From: Streptococcus taonis
GTDB lineage: Bacteria; Bacillota; Bacilli; Lactobacillales; Streptococcaceae
Direction: 5' to 3'
Assembly (NCBI RefSeq): GCF_029948085.1
Contig: NZ_JARZZP010000008.1
Location: 47,341-111,340 of the forward strand
DNA length: 64,000 nt
The notes under the pieces were generated by a model. It was not told the DNA's origin. It saw nothing but the letters and a program-made list of their open reading frames with translations, and ran no database searches. The number at the start of each line of letters is the position of its first letter. Positions within the stretch are counted from its first letter, which is position 1. Position numbers and translations under genes: made by a program. This document shows positions 27,458 to 38,130 of this stretch, one piece after another.

Positions 27458-27498
27458 GTAACAAAGTTTGAGATTGGCTTCTCAAACTTTGTTGTTTT
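27458..27498 (+). terminator. terminator of glp cluster
   Basis: AACAAAGTTTGAG / CTCAAACTTTGTT, perfect 13-bp stem, then TTTTTT. Confidence 0.9.
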
Positions 27499-27529
27499 TT
27501 GAGGGCAAAACATTAATATTTCAACTTGT

Positions 27530-27546
27530 CTTAAAATAACCTAAAA
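27530..27546 (-). promoter_or_regulatory. possible CiaR box before dlt (reverse orientation)
   Basis: On the minus strand TTTTAG-GTTAT-TTTAAG, one mismatch to the CiaR direct repeat TTTAAG-N5-TTTAAG. It lies 26 nt upstream of the dlt -35 box. Links between CiaRH and dlt have been reported in streptococci, but orientation and match make this tentative. Confidence 0.3.
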
Positions 27547-27571
27547 CGAACTTTTAAGTTATGGTAAACAG

Positions 27572-27601
27572 TTGAAAATAGAGGGAATAAAGTGGTAAAA
27601 T
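27572..27601 (+). promoter_or_regulatory. promoter of dltXABCD
   Basis: TTGAAA (27572-27577), 18 nt, TAAAAT (27596-27601) with TGG before it. The leader to dltX is about 65 nt. Confidence 0.65.
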
Positions 27602-27670
27602 GGGAACAAGAAAAAATAGTAATTGTATATTTGCATAAAATTATTGAAAATTTACAAAAAGAAGTTAATT

Positions 27671-27802
27671 ATGGATAAAAAGAAACCAATTTATGTTTTT
27701 TTAGGGCAAACGGTCCTGTATTTTATTGTTCTACTTGGTTTGCTTTACTTTTTTAGTTACCTAGGACAAAGTCAGGGAAGCTTTATTTACAATGAATTTT
27801 AG
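27671..27802 (+). CDS. dltX: DltX, small membrane subunit of the dlt system
   Basis: A 43-residue protein read directly from the sequence: MDKKKPIYVFLGQTVLYFIV, one membrane helix (about 8-30), then a short outer tail ending GSFIYNEF. The aromatic C-terminal F-x-Y-x-x-F motif is the conserved DltX end that takes part in passing D-alanine to teichoic acids at DltB/DltD. It lies 20 nt upstream of dltA, the usual place. The ribosome binding site is weak (AAGAAG). Confidence 0.9.
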   Translation: MDKKKPIYVFLGQTVLYFIVLLGLLYFFSYLGQSQGSFIYNEF

Positions 27803-27822
27803 TTTAAAGGAGAAAAATCATC

Positions 27823-29373
27823 GTGTCTAATAAGCCGATAAAAGATATGATTGAAGTGATTGAATATTTCGCCCAAACTCAACCTACCTTTCCAGTCTAT
27901 AATGTTCTTGGTGAGGAACGTACCTATGGTGATTTAAAGGCTGATTCAGATAGTTTGGCTGCAACCATTGATCAGCTAGGATTACCTGAAAAATCTCCAG
28001 TAGTCGTTTTTGGTGGTCAGGAGTATGAGATGTTGGCTACCTTTGTAGCCTTGACCAAGTCAGGTCATGCCTACATTCCAATTGACAGTCATTCGGCCTT
28101 GGAGCGAGTTTCGGCTATTTTAGAAGTGGCAGAGCCAAGTTTGATTATTGCTATCTCAGACTTTCCATTGAAGCAGGTTTCTACACCGATGATGAATCTA
28201 GCTCAGGTTCAAGAAGCCTTTGCTCAAGGGGCAAGCTATGAGATGACGCATCCGGTCAAAGGGAATGATAACTACTACATCATCTTTACCTCAGGGACAA
28301 CTGGGAAACCAAAAGGGGTGCAGATTTCGCATAATAACCTTCTCAGCTTTACCAACTGGATGATTACGGATAAGGAATTTGCGACGCCAAGTCGTCCACA
28401 AATGCTGGCTCAGCCACCTTATTCTTTTGACCTGTCTGTCATGTACTGGGCACCGACCTTGGCACTTGGTGGTACACTTTTTGCCCTCCCATCAGCCATT
28501 ACTCAAGACTTTAAGCAACTCTTTGCGACCATCTTTTCTCTTCCGATTGCTATCTGGACTTCAACACCATCTTTTGCAGATATGGCCATGTTGTCTGAAG
28601 ATTTCAATGCTGAAAAGATGCCAGGCATTACTCATTTTTACTTTGATGGGGAAGAGTTGACAGTTAAAACAGCTCAGAAATTGCGCAAGCGTTTTCCAAA
28701 TGCACGCATCATTAATGCATATGGACCAACGGAAGCAACAGTTGCTTTGTCAGCAGTCGCTATTACAGATGAGATGTTAGTAACTTTGAAACGTCTTCCA
28801 ATTGGCTACACCAAAGAAGATTCTCCAACCTTTATCATTGATGAGGAAGGGAACAAATTGCCAAATGGAGAACAAGGGGAGATCATCGTATCTGGACCTG
28901 CTGTTTCAAAAGGCTACATGAACAATCCTGAAAAAACAGCTGAAGCCTTCTTCGAATTTGAAGGTCTTCCAGCCTATCATACGGGAGATGTGGGAACTAT
29001 GACAGATGAAGGTCTCCTTCTCTATGGTGGACGGATGGACTTCCAGATCAAGTTTAACGGTTACCGCATTGAGCTAGAAGATGTTTCTCAAAACTTGAAT
29101 AAATCTCAGTATGTTGAATCCGCTGTTGCAGTTCCACGTTACAACAAAGACCACAAGGTTCAAAACCTCTTGGCCTATGTTATCTTAAAAGATGGCGTCA
29201 AAGAACAATTTGAGCGCGAAATTGATATCACGAAAGCTATCAAGGAAGACTTGGAAGATATTATGATGTCTTACATGATGCCATCTAAGTTTCTTTATAG
29301 AGAGGAATTGCCACTGACTCCAAATGGCAAGATTGATATCAAAGGATTGATTAACGAGGTGAATAATAGATGA
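27823..29373 (+). CDS. dltA: D-alanine--D-alanyl carrier protein ligase
   Basis: A 516-residue adenylating enzyme (ANL superfamily) that activates D-alanine with ATP and loads it on DltC. The AMP-binding P-loop [20 protein letters not shown] is at about residue 150, [11 protein letters not shown] and YHTGD follow, and the catalytic Lys is in PNGKID near the C-terminus. The start codon is GTG with AAAGGAG upstream. The stop overlaps the dltB start by 4 nt. Confidence 0.97.
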   Translation: MSNKPIKDMIEVIEYFAQTQPTFPVYNVLGEERTYGDLKADSDSLAATIDQLGLPEKSPVVVFGGQEYEMLATFVALTKSGHAYIPIDSHSALERVSAILEVAEPSLIIAISDFPLKQVSTPMMNLAQVQEAFAQGASYEMTHPVKGNDNYYIIFTSGTTGKPKGVQISHNNLLSFTNWMITDKEFATPSRPQMLAQPPYSFDLSVMYWAPTLALGGTLFALPSAITQDFKQLFATIFSLPIAIWTSTPSFADMAMLSEDFNAEKMPGITHFYFDGEELTVKTAQKLRKRFPNARIINAYGPTEATVALSAVAITDEMLVTLKRLPIGYTKEDSPTFIIDEEGNKLPNGEQGEIIVSGPAVSKGYMNNPEKTAEAFFEFEGLPAYHTGDVGTMTDEGLLLYGGRMDFQIKFNGYRIELEDVSQNLNKSQYVESAVAVPRYNKDHKVQNLLAYVILKDGVKEQFEREIDITKAIKEDLEDIMMSYMMPSKFLYREELPLTPNGKIDIKGLINEVNNR

Positions 29374-30614
29374 TGGATTTCCTGAAACAGCTGCCTCATA
29401 TTGAGCCGTATGGGAATCCGCAGTACTTTTTGTACGTGATTACTGCTACCTTGCCCATCTTTATCGGTCTTTTTTTCAAAAAACGTTTTGCCTGGTATGA
29501 AATACTGGTTAGTCTATTCTTTATCGTTACCATGTTGACGGGTGGCAAGACTAATCAAATAGCTGCCTTAGGAATCTATCTAATTTGGCAAATGGTACTG
29601 GTTCTTTTCTACAAGCATTATCGAAAAAGTAAGGATGGCAAGTGGGTCTTCTACCTAGTTAGTTTTCTGTCCCTCCTTCCGATTATCTTTGTCAAGGTGC
29701 AACCTGCTATCAATGGAACGCAATCTTTGCTTGGATTTTTGGGAATTTCTTACCTGACTTTTCGTTCGGTGGGAATCATCATCGAACTTCGAGATGGAGT
29801 CATTAAGGATTTGAACCTGTGGGAGTATTTGCGTTTTCTTCTCTTTATGCCGACATTTTCAAGTGGTCCTATTGATCGTTTCAAACGTTTTAATGAAAAT
29901 TATCAGACGATACCAGAGCGCGATGAGTTGCTAGATATGCTAGCCGAGTCCGTTCGGTATATCATGTGGGGTTTTCTATATAAATTTATCCTAGCTCATA
30001 TTTTAGGCGAGATTTTATTGCCACCGCTAAAGAATTTAGCTTTACAAACAGGTGGCTTCTTTAACTACTACGTAGTTGCAGTCATGTACACATTTGGTCT
30101 GGAGCTCTTCTTTGACTTTGCGGGTTATTCCATGTTTGCTCTAGCTATTTCAAATCTGATGGGGATTCGTAGTCCGATCAACTTCAACAAACCTTTCTTG
30201 TCAAGAGATTTGAAAGAGTTTTGGAATCGTTGGCACATGAGTTTATCCTTCTGGTTCCGTGACTTTGTCTTTATGCGCATGGTCATGGTGATGACGAGAA
30301 AGAAGCTTTTTAAGAATCGAAATGTGACCTCAAGTGTCGCCTATATCCTGAATATGCTCCTTATGGGGTTCTGGCATGGGATAACTTGGTTTTACATCGC
30401 CTACGGACTCTTTCATGGAGTGGGCTTAGTCATTAATGATGCCTGGGTTCGAAAGAAAAGAACGCTCAATAAAGAACGTAAGAAAGCAGGGCGACCTCCC
30501 TTGCCTGAGAACCGTTGGGTTCAGTTGCTTGGCATGGTGATAACCTTCCATGTCGTGATGGTTTCATTCTTAATCTTTTCTGGATTTTTGAATGATTTAT
30601 GGTTAAAAAAATAA
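29370..30614 (+). CDS. dltB: DltB, membrane O-acyltransferase for teichoic acid D-alanylation
   Basis: A 414-residue MBOAT protein with about 11 membrane segments. MBOAT features include [20 protein letters not shown] and the catalytic His region [21 protein letters not shown]. It takes D-alanine from DltC and, with DltX and DltD, moves it across the membrane to lipoteichoic acid. ATGA overlap with dltA; ATG 29373 is an alternative start. Confidence 0.97.
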   Translation: MMDFLKQLPHIEPYGNPQYFLYVITATLPIFIGLFFKKRFAWYEILVSLFFIVTMLTGGKTNQIAALGIYLIWQMVLVLFYKHYRKSKDGKWVFYLVSFLSLLPIIFVKVQPAINGTQSLLGFLGISYLTFRSVGIIIELRDGVIKDLNLWEYLRFLLFMPTFSSGPIDRFKRFNENYQTIPERDELLDMLAESVRYIMWGFLYKFILAHILGEILLPPLKNLALQTGGFFNYYVVAVMYTFGLELFFDFAGYSMFALAISNLMGIRSPINFNKPFLSRDLKEFWNRWHMSLSFWFRDFVFMRMVMVMTRKKLFKNRNVTSSVAYILNMLLMGFWHGITWFYIAYGLFHGVGLVINDAWVRKKRTLNKERKKAGRPPLPENRWVQLLGMVITFHVVMVSFLIFSGFLNDLWLKK

Positions 30615-30624
30615 AAGGAATTAA

Positions 30625-32128
<1,504 letters not shown>

Positions 32129-32139
32129 TATAGAAGAGG

Positions 32140-32167
32140 AGTTTGAACTTTTAGTTCAAACTTTTTT
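32140..32167 (+). terminator. terminator of dlt operon
   Basis: AGTTTGAA / TTCAAACT stem with a 7-nt loop, then TTTTT. Confidence 0.85.
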
Positions 32168-32267
32168 AATGAAATGTCGGATAGATTATCCTAAGAAAGG
32201 CTAAAAGTTTTAAAATGATGCTAAATAGCGTATAATGGTAAAAGAAAGAAGAGAAAGGGATTTCAAT

Positions 32268-34301
32268 ATGAATAAACGTTTCTTGTTGCCTGTCCTATCG
32301 ACAGCCCTATTAGCTCCAGCCTTTTTAGCTGGACAGGTCTATGCTGAAGAAAATACTAGTTCTTCAGAAGTTACAGAAGTTGTGAGCACTGCAGAAGCAC
32401 CAGCAGTAGCAGCGACTCCTGAGGTTGTTACAAGTCCAGCAACGCCAGCTGAAGAGGTTGCACCTCAAAAAGAAGAAGCAGATACTGTTATCTTGCATAC
32501 CAATGACGTGCATGGTCGCATTGTAGAAGAAAAAGGAGTAATTGGAGATGCCAAGCTCGCGACAGTTATTGAGAAGGAGCGCGAAAAGGGCAATCAAACG
32601 ACTCTAGTGGTGGATGCAGGGGATGCCTTCCAAGGTCTGCCAATTTCAAACTCTACAAAGGGTGAAGCACGTGCCAAAATCCTAAATGAGATGGGCTACG
32701 ATGCTATGGCTGTAGGAAATCATGAGTTTGACTTTGGACTTGACGAAGCTAAAAAATACAAAGAAATCTTGAACTTTCCACTGCTTAGCTCGAATACTTA
32801 TGTAAATGGAGCTCGTCTATTTGAAGCAGCAACAATTGTTGATAAGAACAAGGATATTGCAGGTGATGAGTTTGTCGTCATCGGTGTGACAACACCTGAA
32901 ACAGCTACTAAGACTCACCCTAAAAATGTTAAAGGCGTAACCTTTACAGAGCCTATTGCAGAGGTTAACAAGGTTATCGAAGAAATTCAAGCTAAAGCCT
33001 TGGCAGAAGGCAAAGACTACAAACACTATGTTGTTCTCGCTCACTTGGGAGTTGATACAACAACACCTGTAGAATGGCGTGGTTCAACACTTGCAGAAGC
33101 ACTTTCAAAAAATCCTTTGTTGAAAGGTAAGCGTGTTACAGTGATTGATGGTCACTCTCATACAGTAGAATCTACTACCTATGGTGACAATGTGACCTAC
33201 AACCAGACAGGAAGCTATCTCCATAATGTCGGTAAAATCACTTACAAATCTCGTCAATTATTAGGAAATCCAAGCCAGGTACCTGCTGCAGATGCTAAGA
33301 AATTAGAAGCCAATCCAAAGATTGCAGCCATGGTCAAAGAAATCAAAGAAAAATATGATGCTGAAAATGCTGTAGAAGTTGTTTCAAATAGCCCAGTTGA
33401 ATTGAACGGTGACCGTGAAAATGTTCGTGTCCGCGAAACAAACCTTGGAAATGTTGTGGCAGATTCTCTCTACCAGTATGGTCAAACAGGATTTAGTCAT
33501 CCAACAGATATCGCTGTGACAAATGGTGGAGGCTTGCGTGAAACTATTGCCAAAGGTAAACCAATCACAAAAGGAAATGTCATTGCAGTCTTGCCATTTG
33601 GAAACACAATTTCACAAATTCAAGTAACTGGTCAGCAAGTTCTGGATATGTTTGAAAAATCACTCGGCTCTATCTTGCAGGTTGATAAGGCAGGAAAAAT
33701 TGTCCTGGATGAAAATGGCCAACCATTGCTAGAACCAAGTGGCGGATTCTTACAGATTTCAGGAGCCAAGGTCTACTACGATACAAATCTAGCTGCAGGC
33801 AAACGTGTCTTGGCTATTCAAGTTAAGAATCGTACGACTGGTCTCTATGAAAAACTAGATTTGGAAAAAGTCTACTACCTAGCAACCAATGACTTCCTTG
33901 CAGCAGGTGGTGATGGTTATACCATGCTTGGTGGTGCCAGAGAAGAAGGCCCTTCAATGGATGCTGCCTTTGAAGATTACCTTAAAACAGCTGATTTGAC
34001 TCAGTATGAAAAGGTAAATCCAAACTCACGCACGATTTCTGTGGATTCAAAAACATTTACATTGCCTGAAGAAGGAAAAGTGCAAGACCCAGCTAAATCA
34101 GAAGAAGACCAAGCAACACAACCGACACAACCGTCTACTGTAAAAGTTGATTATAAGGTTGCAGATAAGTTTGCTAACAAGACAGTCGTATCAGAAAAAT
34201 TACTTCCAAATACAGGTAGTGAGCAATCTATTTTCATGATGCTACTTGGTATGATTCTTGGAGCGACAGCCCTCTGGACTAGCCGTAAACAAGAAAAATA
34301 A
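32268..34301 (+). CDS. cell-wall-anchored 5'-nucleotidase
   Basis: A 677-residue surface enzyme. A signal peptide (MNKRFLLPVLSTALLAPAFL, cut near VYA-EE) is followed by an Ala/Glu/Pro-rich stretch. The calcineurin-like metallophosphatase domain has ILHTNDVHGR, VDAGDAFQG, GNHEFDFG and DGHSHT, and the 5'-nucleotidase C-terminal domain has TNGGGLR and ATNDFLAAGGDGY. The C-terminus is a sortase signal LPNTG, hydrophobic helix and RKQEK. Homologues make adenosine from ATP/AMP outside the cell and blunt host immunity. Start 32268 follows AAAGGG; the upstream frame includes promoter sequence. Confidence 0.93.
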   Translation: MNKRFLLPVLSTALLAPAFLAGQVYAEENTSSSEVTEVVSTAEAPAVAATPEVVTSPATPAEEVAPQKEEADTVILHTNDVHGRIVEEKGVIGDAKLATVIEKEREKGNQTTLVVDAGDAFQGLPISNSTKGEARAKILNEMGYDAMAVGNHEFDFGLDEAKKYKEILNFPLLSSNTYVNGARLFEAATIVDKNKDIAGDEFVVIGVTTPETATKTHPKNVKGVTFTEPIAEVNKVIEEIQAKALAEGKDYKHYVVLAHLGVDTTTPVEWRGSTLAEALSKNPLLKGKRVTVIDGHSHTVESTTYGDNVTYNQTGSYLHNVGKITYKSRQLLGNPSQVPAADAKKLEANPKIAAMVKEIKEKYDAENAVEVVSNSPVELNGDRENVRVRETNLGNVVADSLYQYGQTGFSHPTDIAVTNGGGLRETIAKGKPITKGNVIAVLPFGNTISQIQVTGQQVLDMFEKSLGSILQVDKAGKIVLDENGQPLLEPSGGFLQISGAKVYYDTNLAAGKRVLAIQVKNRTTGLYEKLDLEKVYYLATNDFLAAGGDGYTMLGGAREEGPSMDAAFEDYLKTADLTQYEKVNPNSRTISVDSKTFTLPEEGKVQDPAKSEEDQATQPTQPSTVKVDYKVADKFANKTVVSEKLLPNTGSEQSIFMMLLGMILGATALWTSRKQEK

Positions 34302-34305
34302 TTCT

Positions 34306-34342
34306 AAAAGATGAAAACATCTCAGGTGTTTTCATCTTTTTT
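34306..34342 (+). terminator. terminator after 5'-nucleotidase gene
   Basis: AAAAGATGAAAACA / TGTTTTCATCTTTT, long stem followed by TT. The adcR -35 begins 2 nt later. Confidence 0.85.
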
Positions 34343-34343
34343 C

Positions 34344-34382
34344 TTGACTCCTTGCTTGGATGTGATATACTTAACTAGTAAA
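34344..34382 (+). promoter_or_regulatory. adc promoter and AdcR operator
   Basis: TTGACT (34344-34349), 16 nt, TATACT (34366-34371). TTAACTAGTAAA (34371-34382) matches the AdcR zinc-repressor site TTAACYRGTTAA with one mismatch and starts at the last base of the -10 box, so zinc-loaded AdcR should block the promoter. Confidence 0.75.
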
Positions 34383-34393
34383 GGAATGGTGTG

Positions 34394-34498
34394 ATACTCA
34401 ATAAAAATCAAAGAGCAAACTAGGAAGCGAGACGCAGGCTGTACTTGAGTACGCCAAGACGAAGCTGACGTGGTTTGAATTTGATTTTTGAAGAGTAT
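34394..34498 (-). repeat. BOX element (boxA-boxC type)
   Basis: A 105-bp element with ends ATACTC and GAGTAT. Read on the minus strand it starts like boxA (ATACTCTTCAAAAATC, then CCACGTCAGC), and the other end fits boxC (AAAATCAAAGAGCAAACTAG). No boxB is present. It lies between the adc promoter and adcR, so it is part of the adcR 5' leader. Confidence 0.8.
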
Positions 34499-34545
34499 GA
34501 AAACCTTGTATTTATAGAAATTCCGTTCTGAGAAAGGAGCAAATC

Positions 34546-34986
34546 ATGAGACAGTTGGCAAAAGATATCGATCAATTTTTAAATGAGATTATTCTCAAGG
34601 CGGAAAATCAGCATGAAATTTTGATTGGCCATTGTACCAGTGATGTAGCCTTGACCAATACCCAGGAGCATATTCTCATGCTTTTATCAGAGGATTCGCT
34701 CACCAACTCTGAGTTGGCGCGTCGTCTCAATGTTAGTCAAGCTGCCGTTACCAAGGCTATCAAATCCCTGGTTAAGGAGGGAATGTTAGAAACGTCTAAG
34801 GATCCTAAGGATGCTCGCGTTGTCTTCTATCAATTGACAGACTTGGCTCGACCTATTGCTGAGGAACACCACCATCATCATGAACATACCCTCTCGACTT
34901 ATGAGCAGGTTGCCACTCAGTTCACACCAAACGAACAAAAAATTATCCAGCGGTTTTTAACTGCTTTAGTAGGAGAAATCAAGTAA
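34546..34986 (+). CDS. adcR: zinc-responsive MarR-type repressor AdcR
   Basis: A 146-residue winged-helix protein: [30 protein letters not shown] and [15 protein letters not shown] histidine-rich part, [17 protein letters not shown] (about 105-121), contains zinc ligands of AdcR, and Glu/Cys/His residues in the N-terminal 50 ([14 protein letters not shown]) complete the site. With zinc it represses adcCBA and other uptake genes. It starts after AAAGGAG and its last base is the first of adcC. Confidence 0.95.
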   Translation: MRQLAKDIDQFLNEIILKAENQHEILIGHCTSDVALTNTQEHILMLLSEDSLTNSELARRLNVSQAAVTKAIKSLVKEGMLETSKDPKDARVVFYQLTDLARPIAEEHHHHHEHTLSTYEQVATQFTPNEQKIIQRFLTALVGEIK

Positions 34987-35690
34987 TGAGATACATCACA
35001 GTAGAGGATTTGTCCTTCTATTATGACAAGGAACCTGTGCTTGAGCATATCAATTACAGTGTTGATAGTGGGGAATTTGTCACACTGACAGGAGAAAATG
35101 GAGCGGCAAAGACTACTCTTATCAAAGCTAGTCTAGGTATTTTACAACCGAGAATTGGGAAAGTAACCATCTCAAAGATAAATATTCATGGGAAAAAGCT
35201 AAGAATCGCCTATCTTCCTCAGCAGATCGCCAGTTTTAATGCAGGCTTTCCTAGTACTGTTTATGAGTTTGTCAAATCAGGTCGCTATCCAAGAAAGGGT
35301 TGGTTCCGTCGTTTGAATGCCCATGATGAGGAACATATCAAGGCCAGTTTAAACTCTGTCGGTATGTGGGAACATCGGGATAAACGGATTGGTTCTCTCT
35401 CTGGTGGGCAAAAGCAAAGAGCGGTTATTGCACGTATGTTTGCTTCAGATCCAGATATCTTTATCTTGGATGAGCCAACGACTGGGATGGATGCAGGTAC
35501 CAAGAATGAATTTTATGAGCTCATGCACCATAGTGCTCACCATCATGGCAAGGCTGTTCTGATGATTACTCACGATCCTGAAGAAGTCAAGGATTACGCA
35601 GATCGCAATATCCACCTTGTTCGTGACCAAGATTCGCCATGGCGTTGTTTCAATGTCCATGAAAATGACCAGGAGGTGGAGCATGCTTAA
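34986..35690 (+). CDS. adcC: zinc ABC transporter ATPase AdcC
   Basis: A 234-residue ATPase of the metal-uptake class: signature [15 protein letters not shown], Walker [15 protein letters not shown]-loop MITHDPEEV. The Walker A reads [10 protein letters not shown], with Ala where the P-loop normally has the Gly before Lys (GxxxxGKT). This seems to be a true feature and not an error, as all else is intact. It works with AdcB and the lipoprotein AdcA. It overlaps adcR by 1 nt and adcB by 8 nt. Confidence 0.95.
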   Translation: MRYITVEDLSFYYDKEPVLEHINYSVDSGEFVTLTGENGAAKTTLIKASLGILQPRIGKVTISKINIHGKKLRIAYLPQQIASFNAGFPSTVYEFVKSGRYPRKGWFRRLNAHDEEHIKASLNSVGMWEHRDKRIGSLSGGQKQRAVIARMFASDPDIFILDEPTTGMDAGTKNEFYELMHHSAHHHGKAVLMITHDPEEVKDYADRNIHLVRDQDSPWRCFNVHENDQEVEHA

Positions 35691-36489
35691 TCTATTTTCT
35701 TATGATTTTATGCAGCGGGCCTTTTTGGCAGTTATTGCCATGAGCCTCTTTTCACCAGTCCTTGGGACCTTCCTCATTTTGCGCCGTCAAAGTCTCATGA
35801 GTGATACTCTGAGTCACGTCTCACTTTCGGGTGTTGCCTTTGGTTTGGTTTTGGGAATCTCTCCGACCATCTCAACCATTGCCATTGTCTTGATTGCAGC
35901 GGTCTTCCTTGAATACCTGCGTACTGTTTATAAAAGCTTTATGGAGATTGGGACAGCTATTCTCATGTCTACAGGACTTGCAGTTTCACTTATTGTTATG
36001 AGTAAGGGGAAGAGTTCTAGTTCGATGAGTCTGGATCAGTATCTTTTTGGTTCTATCGTGACCATTAGTCAAGAGCAGGTCATTGGGCTCTTTGTCATTG
36101 CAGCGGTTGTTTTAATACTGACCTTCCTCTTTTTAAGACCCATGTACATCTTAACGTTTGACGAGGATACAGCTTTTGTAGATGGCCTTCCAGTGCGTAC
36201 TATGTCTATCCTCTTTAACATGGTGACGGGGGTTGCTATCGCTCTCATGATACCCGCTGCGGGAGCACTTTTGGTATCAACTATCATGGTCTTGCCAGCT
36301 AGTATCGCTTTACGTCTAGGGAAGAACTTTAGTTCGGTGATGATTCTTGCCAGCGTTATTGGTTTTCTAGGTATGGTAGCAGGGCTTTATATATCCTATT
36401 ATGCAGAGACACCACCGAGTGCAAGTATTACCATTATCTTTGTAGTTGTCTTTTTGTTAGTCAGCTTACTCAAACGTTTTATCAAATAG
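35683..36489 (+). CDS. adcB: zinc ABC transporter permease AdcB
   Basis: A 268-residue ABC-3 family permease with about eight membrane helices: [28 protein letters not shown] near the N-terminus is typical. ATG 35683 follows AGGAGGTGG and overlaps adcC by 8 nt; codons further upstream lie inside adcC. It forms the zinc channel of AdcABC. Confidence 0.95.
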   Translation: MLNLFSYDFMQRAFLAVIAMSLFSPVLGTFLILRRQSLMSDTLSHVSLSGVAFGLVLGISPTISTIAIVLIAAVFLEYLRTVYKSFMEIGTAILMSTGLAVSLIVMSKGKSSSSMSLDQYLFGSIVTISQEQVIGLFVIAAVVLILTFLFLRPMYILTFDEDTAFVDGLPVRTMSILFNMVTGVAIALMIPAAGALLVSTIMVLPASIALRLGKNFSSVMILASVIGFLGMVAGLYISYYAETPPSASITIIFVVVFLLVSLLKRFIK

Positions 36490-36498
36490 GAGAAGAAA

Positions 36499-38001
36499 AT
36501 GAAAAAACTAGGCCTACTTTTGGCAAGTCTTGTGACACTATTCTTAGTGGCTTGTTCCAATCAAAAACAAGCAGACGGAAAATTAAATATTGTCACAACT
36601 TTCTATCCTGTCTACGAATTTACCAAGCAAGTAGCGGGAGACACAGCTAATGTCGAGCTCTTGATTGGGGCTGGAACAGAACCACATGACTATGAACCGT
36701 CGCCTAAGGCAGTCGCTAAAATCCAAGATGCTGATGCCTTTGTTTATGAAAATGAGAACATGGAAACATGGGTTCCCAAGCTTTTAGATTCACTAGATGC
36801 GAAAAAAGTAAAAACAATCAAGGCGACTGGTGATATGTTGCTTCTTCCAGGAAGTGAAGAAGAGGAAGACCATGATCACGGTGAAGAAGGTCATCATCAC
36901 GAGTATGACCCTCATGTATGGTTGTCTCCTGCGCGTGCCATTAAGCTTGTAGAGTACATCCGTGATAGTCTTTCAGCTGACTATCCAGATAAGAAGGCGA
37001 CTTTCGAGCAAAATGCAGCTGCCTATATCGAAAAACTACAAGCCTTGGACAAGGCCTATACTGAAGGATTTTCTAGTGCAAAACAAAAGAGTTTTGTGAC
37101 TCAACACGCTGCCTTTCGTTACTTAGCTTTAGACTACGGACTCAATCAAGTTTCTATCTCAGGTCTTTCCCCAGATGCGGAGCCTTCAGCAAGCCGCTTG
37201 GCAGAATTGACCGAATATATCAAGAAAAACAAGATTTCTTATATCTACTTTGAAGAAAATGCCTCACAAGCCCTAGCTAATACTCTCTCAAAAGAAACAG
37301 GAGTTAAGTTAGACGTTCTGAATCCTCTGGAAAGCTTGACCGAAGAGGACATGAAAGCTGGAGAAAACTATATCTCTGTCATGGAGAAAAATCTCAAGGC
37401 CCTCAAGCAAACAACTGACCAGGCAGGGGCAGAAATTGAACCAGAAAAAGCAGAGGAAACTAAAACCGTTCAAAATGGTTACTTTGAGGATACAGATGTC
37501 AAGGATCGTACCTTAAGTGACTATGCTGGCAACTGGCAGTCAGTCTATCCTTTCCTTGAAGATGGTACTCTAGATCAAGTCTTTGACTACAAGGCTAAAT
37601 TGACTGGTAAAATGACCAAGGATGAATACAAAGCCTACTATCAAAAGGGCTATCAAACCGATGTATCTAAGATTAATATCACGGATAACACTATGGAATT
37701 CATCCAAGGTGATCAAAGTAAGAAATATACATACAAGTATGTCGGCAAGAAAATTTTGACTTATAAGAAAGGGAATCGAGGAGTTCGTTATCTCTTTGAA
37801 GCGACAGATGCGGATGCTGGACAATTTAAGTATGTTCAGTTTAGCGACCACAATATCGCCCCAGTCAAGGCAGAGCATTTCCATATCTTCTTTGGAGGCA
37901 CTAGCCAGGAAGCCCTCTTTGAAGAAATGGATAACTGGCCAACCTACTATCCAGATGGCTTATCTGGTCAAGGAATCGCCCAAGAAATGTTGGCTCATTA
38001 A
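36499..38001 (+). CDS. adcA: zinc-binding lipoprotein AdcA with ZinT domain
   Basis: A 500-residue lipoprotein. The lipobox LVAC puts the lipid-bearing Cys at residue 19. The N-terminal ZnuA-like domain (20-310) has the His-rich loop EEEDHDHGEEGHHHEYDPHV. A C-terminal ZinT domain (about 330-500) has DYAGNWQSVYPFLEDGTLD and later HFHIFFGGTSQEAL. The fusion is standard for streptococcal AdcA. It captures zinc and passes it to AdcBC. AGGAG precedes the ATG. It is the last gene of the adcRCBA operon. Confidence 0.97.
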   Translation: MKKLGLLLASLVTLFLVACSNQKQADGKLNIVTTFYPVYEFTKQVAGDTANVELLIGAGTEPHDYEPSPKAVAKIQDADAFVYENENMETWVPKLLDSLDAKKVKTIKATGDMLLLPGSEEEEDHDHGEEGHHHEYDPHVWLSPARAIKLVEYIRDSLSADYPDKKATFEQNAAAYIEKLQALDKAYTEGFSSAKQKSFVTQHAAFRYLALDYGLNQVSISGLSPDAEPSASRLAELTEYIKKNKISYIYFEENASQALANTLSKETGVKLDVLNPLESLTEEDMKAGENYISVMEKNLKALKQTTDQAGAEIEPEKAEETKTVQNGYFEDTDVKDRTLSDYAGNWQSVYPFLEDGTLDQVFDYKAKLTGKMTKDEYKAYYQKGYQTDVSKINITDNTMEFIQGDQSKKYTYKYVGKKILTYKKGNRGVRYLFEATDADAGQFKYVQFSDHNIAPVKAEHFHIFFGGTSQEALFEEMDNWPTYYPDGLSGQGIAQEMLAH

Positions 38002-38006
38002 ATCCA

Positions 38007-38036
38007 AACAATCCTTCCAACATGGGAGGATTTTTC
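38007..38036 (+). terminator. terminator of adc operon
   Basis: AATCCTTCC / GGGAGGATT hairpin followed by TTTT. Confidence 0.75.
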
Positions 38037-38063
38037 TTGTTTTATCAGCGTTGAGCATCTGGC

Positions 38064-38091
38064 TTGACATTGGTTGAGAAAGGTGTATAAT
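38064..38091 (+). promoter_or_regulatory. promoter of the VOC gene
   Basis: TTGACA (38064-38069), 16 nt, TATAAT (38086-38091): near-consensus, hence likely to need repression. Confidence 0.8.
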
Positions 38092-38094
38092 TAA

Positions 38095-38113
38095 TGTAAC
38101 AAAAAAAGTTACA
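38095..38113. promoter_or_regulatory. putative operator of the VOC gene
   Basis: Perfect inverted repeat TGTAAC-N7-GTTACA with an all-A spacer at the expected transcription start, 17 nt before the start codon. No regulator gene is adjacent. Confidence 0.6.
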
Positions 38114-38130
38114 ACAAAGAGAGGTTTTCT

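Noticed and set aside
35617..35682. Longer N-terminus for AdcB
   Set aside because: The extra codons lie in adcC in another frame; AGGAGGTGG marks ATG 35683.
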